In this document: positions 48,401-49,637 of the stretch, in pieces | Numbering within the stretch: the stretch's first letter is position 1 | Layout of the letters: the number at the start of each line of letters is the position of its first letter | From: Pseudoxanthomonas mexicana | GTDB taxonomy: Bacteria; Pseudomonadota; Gammaproteobacteria; Xanthomonadales; Xanthomonadaceae | NCBI RefSeq assembly: GCF_001556105.1 | Contig: NZ_LSIF01000019.1 | Span: 1-49,637, forward strand | DNA: 49,637 nucleotides | Direction of reading: 5' to 3' | Notes under the pieces: generated by a model | Seen by the model: only the letters and a program-made list of their open reading frames with translations | Told to the model about the DNA's origin: nothing | Database searches by the model: none | Position numbers and translations under genes: made by a program

Positions 48401-48954
48401 TCGGCCTCGGCCTGTCGATCTGCCAGCGCATCTCGCGCCTGCTGGAACACGAACTGGACGCACGCAGCAGCGTCGACCGCGGCAGCATGTTCTCCATCGT
48501 CGTCCCACGCGGATCGCCGCTCAGCGAACGGCGCGCGTCGGCGCGCCGAGCCTTGTCCAGCGATTCGCTGGCCGGCCTGCGCGTACTGTGCGTGGACAAC
48601 GACCGCGAGATCATCGACGGCATGCAGGCGCTGCTCGGTCGCTGGCAGGTGGACGTCATCACCGCCACGACGGTGGACGAGGCGCTGGAGAAGATCGCCG
48701 AGGGCCCGGCGGTGATGCTGGTGGACTACCACCTGCACGACCGGCTCGACGGCCTGGCCACGCTCGACGCCCTGCGTGCCGCCAGCCCCGGCCCCATCGC
48801 TGGCGCCCTGCTCACCGCCGATGGCCGCGACGAACTGAAACGCGAAGCCCGCGAGCGCGGTTACCGCTTGCTTACCAAACCGGTAAAACCCGCCTCGCTG
48901 CGCGCGTTCCTGGCCGCGCATCATGTGCCAGTGCCTTCCCCGGCGACCGATTGA
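45487..48954 (+). CDS. Sodium/solute symporter-PAS-histidine kinase-receiver hybrid sensor
   Basis: This 1155-residue hybrid sensor fuses a complete SLC5/SSS transporter-like domain (about 13 helices, residues 1-520) to a PAS domain (about 625-740), a coiled coil (TNETLEQRVAERSEAAEH), a HisKA domain with His795 in AISHDVLQPLNAAR, an ATPase domain (QNFLANALRY, DTGPGIP, GLGLGLSI) and a C-terminal receiver with phospho-acceptor Asp1080 (LVDYHLHD). It resembles CbrA of Pseudomonas but adds a receiver. The start is TTG at 45487, preceded by GGGAGAGG; no upstream ATG fits. The partner regulator is not adjacent. Confidence 0.93.
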   Translation: MVSSWILLLVSVGYAALLFGVAWWGDRRPMYPDRPWLRPVVYSLALAVYCSSWTFYGAVGSAVRNGLGYLPIYLGPVLLLLFGWRIIERLALIARSENTVSIADFISSRYGRSRRLAALVTVIALIGVVPYLALQYKAVAMSLSVLSGEGGDSPHGFFTDPALYVALLMALFAALFGTRQVDATEHHHGMMLAISLESVVKLVAMIAVGVFAYLWLDDNAFRVTDSARTLFENAPPVGFIAQTLLGFLAIVCLPRQFHVAVVECSDVGDIRKARWLFGGYLVLFSLMVIPVAAAGAALFGGTSVADDSYVLALPLAEGRTALAIIAYVGGFSAATGMVIVASIALATMVSNDLIMPVLLRRGWADHHAEADVASRVLWIRRVAILLLALTAYSYYRSSSNDSTLASYGLMAFAAVAQFAPGLIGGLYWRGASRRGVEVGMVLGFATWIYTLLLPTMTQAGWFDLLWLHDGPFGIRWLRPQQLFGLSGWDTLTHGTFWSLLVNTGAMMIVSARSRPGVDERLRAAPFLDPYAQRPALVAGEWPGSVRVGDLRTLAERVVGERHARRAFAEQAQLLEREFQPHAPADRAWVQFTERLLAAAIGAASARIVLTSVLRGSGMELGEVVAVLDQAGQELRFNREILSTTLENISAGVSVVDPDMRLVAWNRRYQQMFGYPDGMLYVGRPVADLIRYNAERGELGDGDIDAQINKRIRYMRAGSPHIFERVRPDGQVIEMRGQPLPGGGYVTSYNDITDFKHAEALLLETNETLEQRVAERSEAAEHAQQSRTRFLAAISHDVLQPLNAARLFVSALRDSEQGGDPQAQERQHLAERVDASLRAAEELLDGLLDVSRLDAGGLHTQITDFDAGELLRELAAQYAPVAAGRGLKLHVHARAIPVRSDRRLLRRVLQNFLANALRYTREGRIVIGMRVQGERVALQVWDTGPGIPENHMRQIYNEFHRYQQPFDWGERGLGLGLSICQRISRLLEHELDARSSVDRGSMFSIVVPRGSPLSERRASARRALSSDSLAGLRVLCVDNDREIIDGMQALLGRWQVDVITATTVDEALEKIAEGPAVMLVDYHLHDRLDGLATLDALRAASPGPIAGALLTADGRDELKREARERGYRLLTKPVKPASLRAFLAAHHVPVPSPATD

Positions 48955-49284
48955 CCAGCCGTCTCACCTCCGCAGACTGAACGCGTTGTCGATGCAGACG
49001 CGCTCCGGCTTTGTCCGTGGATCGCTCGAACGACGGCGATTGCACCGCCAATTCCGGTTATGTCCCGGCCTGAAGTGGGTGACAAGCGAGCCGCGCTATC
49101 ACCCCCGCTCCACACTGATATCAAGTCACTCCTGCGCTTTATCCAAATATCTCCGGCAGCAAGAAAGCGGCCCGCTGCGCAGCCCCCGCGGAAGCAGTTG
49201 ATTGGAAAGCGTTTTCCATGTTGACGCCCAACCCCAACTACCTGAATACTCGGCAATATCACCCCAAAATGGGGTCTACTAGGC
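48955..49284. other. Gene-free region before the cassette array
   Basis: No convincing gene and no integrase lies in these 330 bases. They contain the LacI-type operator (49203-49218) and a CCCCA-AAA-TGGGG hairpin (49262-49274) just before the cassette junction. The HK gene therefore appears to end without a strong terminator. Confidence 0.6.
49203..49218. promoter_or_regulatory. LacI/GalR-family operator palindrome
   Basis: TGGAAAGCGTTTTCCA is a 16-bp palindrome with a central CG and one mismatched pair, close to the TGGAAACGTTTCCA-type operators of LacI-family sugar repressors. In xanthomonads such sites sit before sugar-uptake TonB receptor and glycosidase genes. Here no such gene follows; the integron cassette does. 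Confidence 0.65.
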
Positions 49285-49532
49285 GTTATGCGTGGGTGGG
49301 CGTTCTTGTTGGGTCGGCTTCGGTCGTCACCGGGCTTCGCGTTGTTACTGGCTTCGGCGCTGATCGGCCGTTGACGGTTCCGGTTCCGCTGCCTTTTGCT
49401 GCTTCGCTTGTCTTGGCTTCGGTTGCATCGTGTGTGCTCCGCGCGGTTCTAGGCCAGGTTCGCGGCTTGCGGATGGGCGGCGCTGTCGGCTTCGGCTTCA
49501 AGCGCAGCCGGCCCCTCGCTGCTACGGGCTGA
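49218..49532 (+). CDS. Possible small membrane protein crossing the cassette junction
   Basis: A 104-codon frame starts with ATG in the operator tail and has two hydrophobic segments (AWVGVLVGSASVVTGLRVV and PFAASLVLASVASCVLRAVLG). Codons rich in GTT, CTT and GCT differ from those of the chromosomal genes. It may start further in (ATG 49269) or entirely inside the cassette (GTG 49297). The repeated GGCTTCGG runs weaken the case, so it may not be a gene. A second short frame of 28 codons starts at ATG 49288. Confidence 0.3.
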   Translation: MLTPNPNYLNTRQYHPKMGSTRRYAWVGVLVGSASVVTGLRVVTGFGADRPLTVPVPLPFAASLVLASVASCVLRAVLGQVRGLRMGGAVGFGFKRSRPLAATG

Positions 49533-49637
49533 CGGTGGGTGATTTCCGGCTCCCGGTCATCGCGCAGCCGTTGCAGGCGACCGGCTTCGGGCTTACCTTG
49601 GTGCATAACAACTCGTCCAAGCCGAACCCGCTTCGCG
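49285..49637 (+). mobile_element. Integron gene cassette, cut by the window edge
   Basis: The cassette starts at the recombination core GTTATGC (49285-49291), cut after the G, and its end carries the complementary core GCATAAC at 49603-49609. This exact pairing is what is expected when one cassette circularises. The 5' core-side orientation puts an integrase or attI to the left, but none is seen in the adjacent 330 bases. The content is a 310-base stretch with five copies of GGCTTCGG and no clear large gene. Confidence 0.75.
49603..49637 (+). repeat. Left half of an attC recombination site
   Basis: GCATAAC (R'' core) is followed by AACTCGTCCAAGCCGAACC and CCCGCTTCGCG, which is the start of the central hairpin of Xanthomonas/Pseudomonas-type chromosomal integron attC sites. 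The other half (expected to read like GGCTTAACTCAGGCGTTAT) is beyond the window. Confidence 0.72.

Noticed and set aside
49226..49291. A full attC site from GCCCAAC to GTTATGC upstream of the cassette
   Set aside because: The core GCCCAAC is not complementary to GTTATGC, and the inner arms do not pair. It may be a decayed attC or an attI site, but I cannot support either.
49286..49606. Minus-strand frame with start and stop inside the two integron core sites
   Set aside because: The ATG and TAA arise from the GCATAAC and GTTATGC cores themselves, and the product (rich in Arg, Pro and Thr) has no hydrophobic core or motif. Probably coincidental, though it fills the cassette exactly.

Overview
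The window is a continuous stretch of chromosome from a high-GC gammaproteobacterium, most likely Xanthomonadaceae (Pseudoxanthomonas, Xanthomonas, Stenotrophomonas or Lysobacter type). The evidence is the strong G/C preference at third codon positions, a XanB2-type chorismatase beside hemB, a coniferyl aldehyde dehydrogenase, a DUF2782 lipoprotein next to polA, a Pseudomonas-like Mg-type HemB, and dispersed palindromic repeats of a kind I associate with this family. I did no database search; assignments rest on motifs, length and family knowledge.

Layout. 1-254: AT-richer non-coding DNA with three inverted repeats. 255-7368: polA, a DUF2782 lipoprotein, a universal stress protein, and the yqhA-GNAT-uvrD operon. 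7480-10998: a YfcG-like glutathione transferase, a secreted DPP-IV-type peptidase and a Coa1-like protein. 11048-17544: a giant alpha-2-macroglobulin-like protein and a small lipoprotein. 17669-22317: chorismatase, small membrane protein, hemB, GNAT, aroE and two small membrane proteins. 22399-30996: ThuA, converging on a tightly overlapped minus-strand operon RDD > SpoIIM > DUF4129 > DUF4350 > MoxR > DUF58 > DUF4380. 31153-35913: YkgJ-like cysteine-cluster protein, Pr6Pr membrane protein, a shortened VOC protein, gamma-carbonic anhydrase, coniferyl aldehyde dehydrogenase, a membrane protein and exonuclease III. 36030-39624: GlsB/YeaQ-like protein, phosphopantetheinyl transferase, rsmG, parA, parB. 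39799-48954: DUF885 peptidase, rpmB-rpmG, cardiolipin synthase, an FAD/NAD(P)-binding protein, and a symporter-PAS-kinase-receiver hybrid sensor.

The last 350 bases differ from the rest. A GTTATGC core at 49285 is exactly complementary to GCATAAC at 49603, which opens an attC-like site cut by the window edge. This is the signature of an integron gene cassette, and no integrase lies on its left. Just before the junction is an orphan LacI-family operator palindrome, so the array may have landed between that operator and the gene it once controlled.

Two further patterns cross gene boundaries. First, seven genes (polA, uvrD, gamma-carbonic anhydrase, coniferyl aldehyde dehydrogenase, xth, rsmG, FAD/NAD(P) protein) have a -10-like hexamer exactly six bases before the start codon, predicting leaderless mRNAs. 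Second, three palindromic repeat families lie within 3 kb around parB, DUF885 and rpmBG. The best candidates for under-described biology are the seven-gene MoxR operon with its secreted DUF4380 tail, the macroglobulin with an internal TonB-box-like motif, and the cassette array at the right edge.
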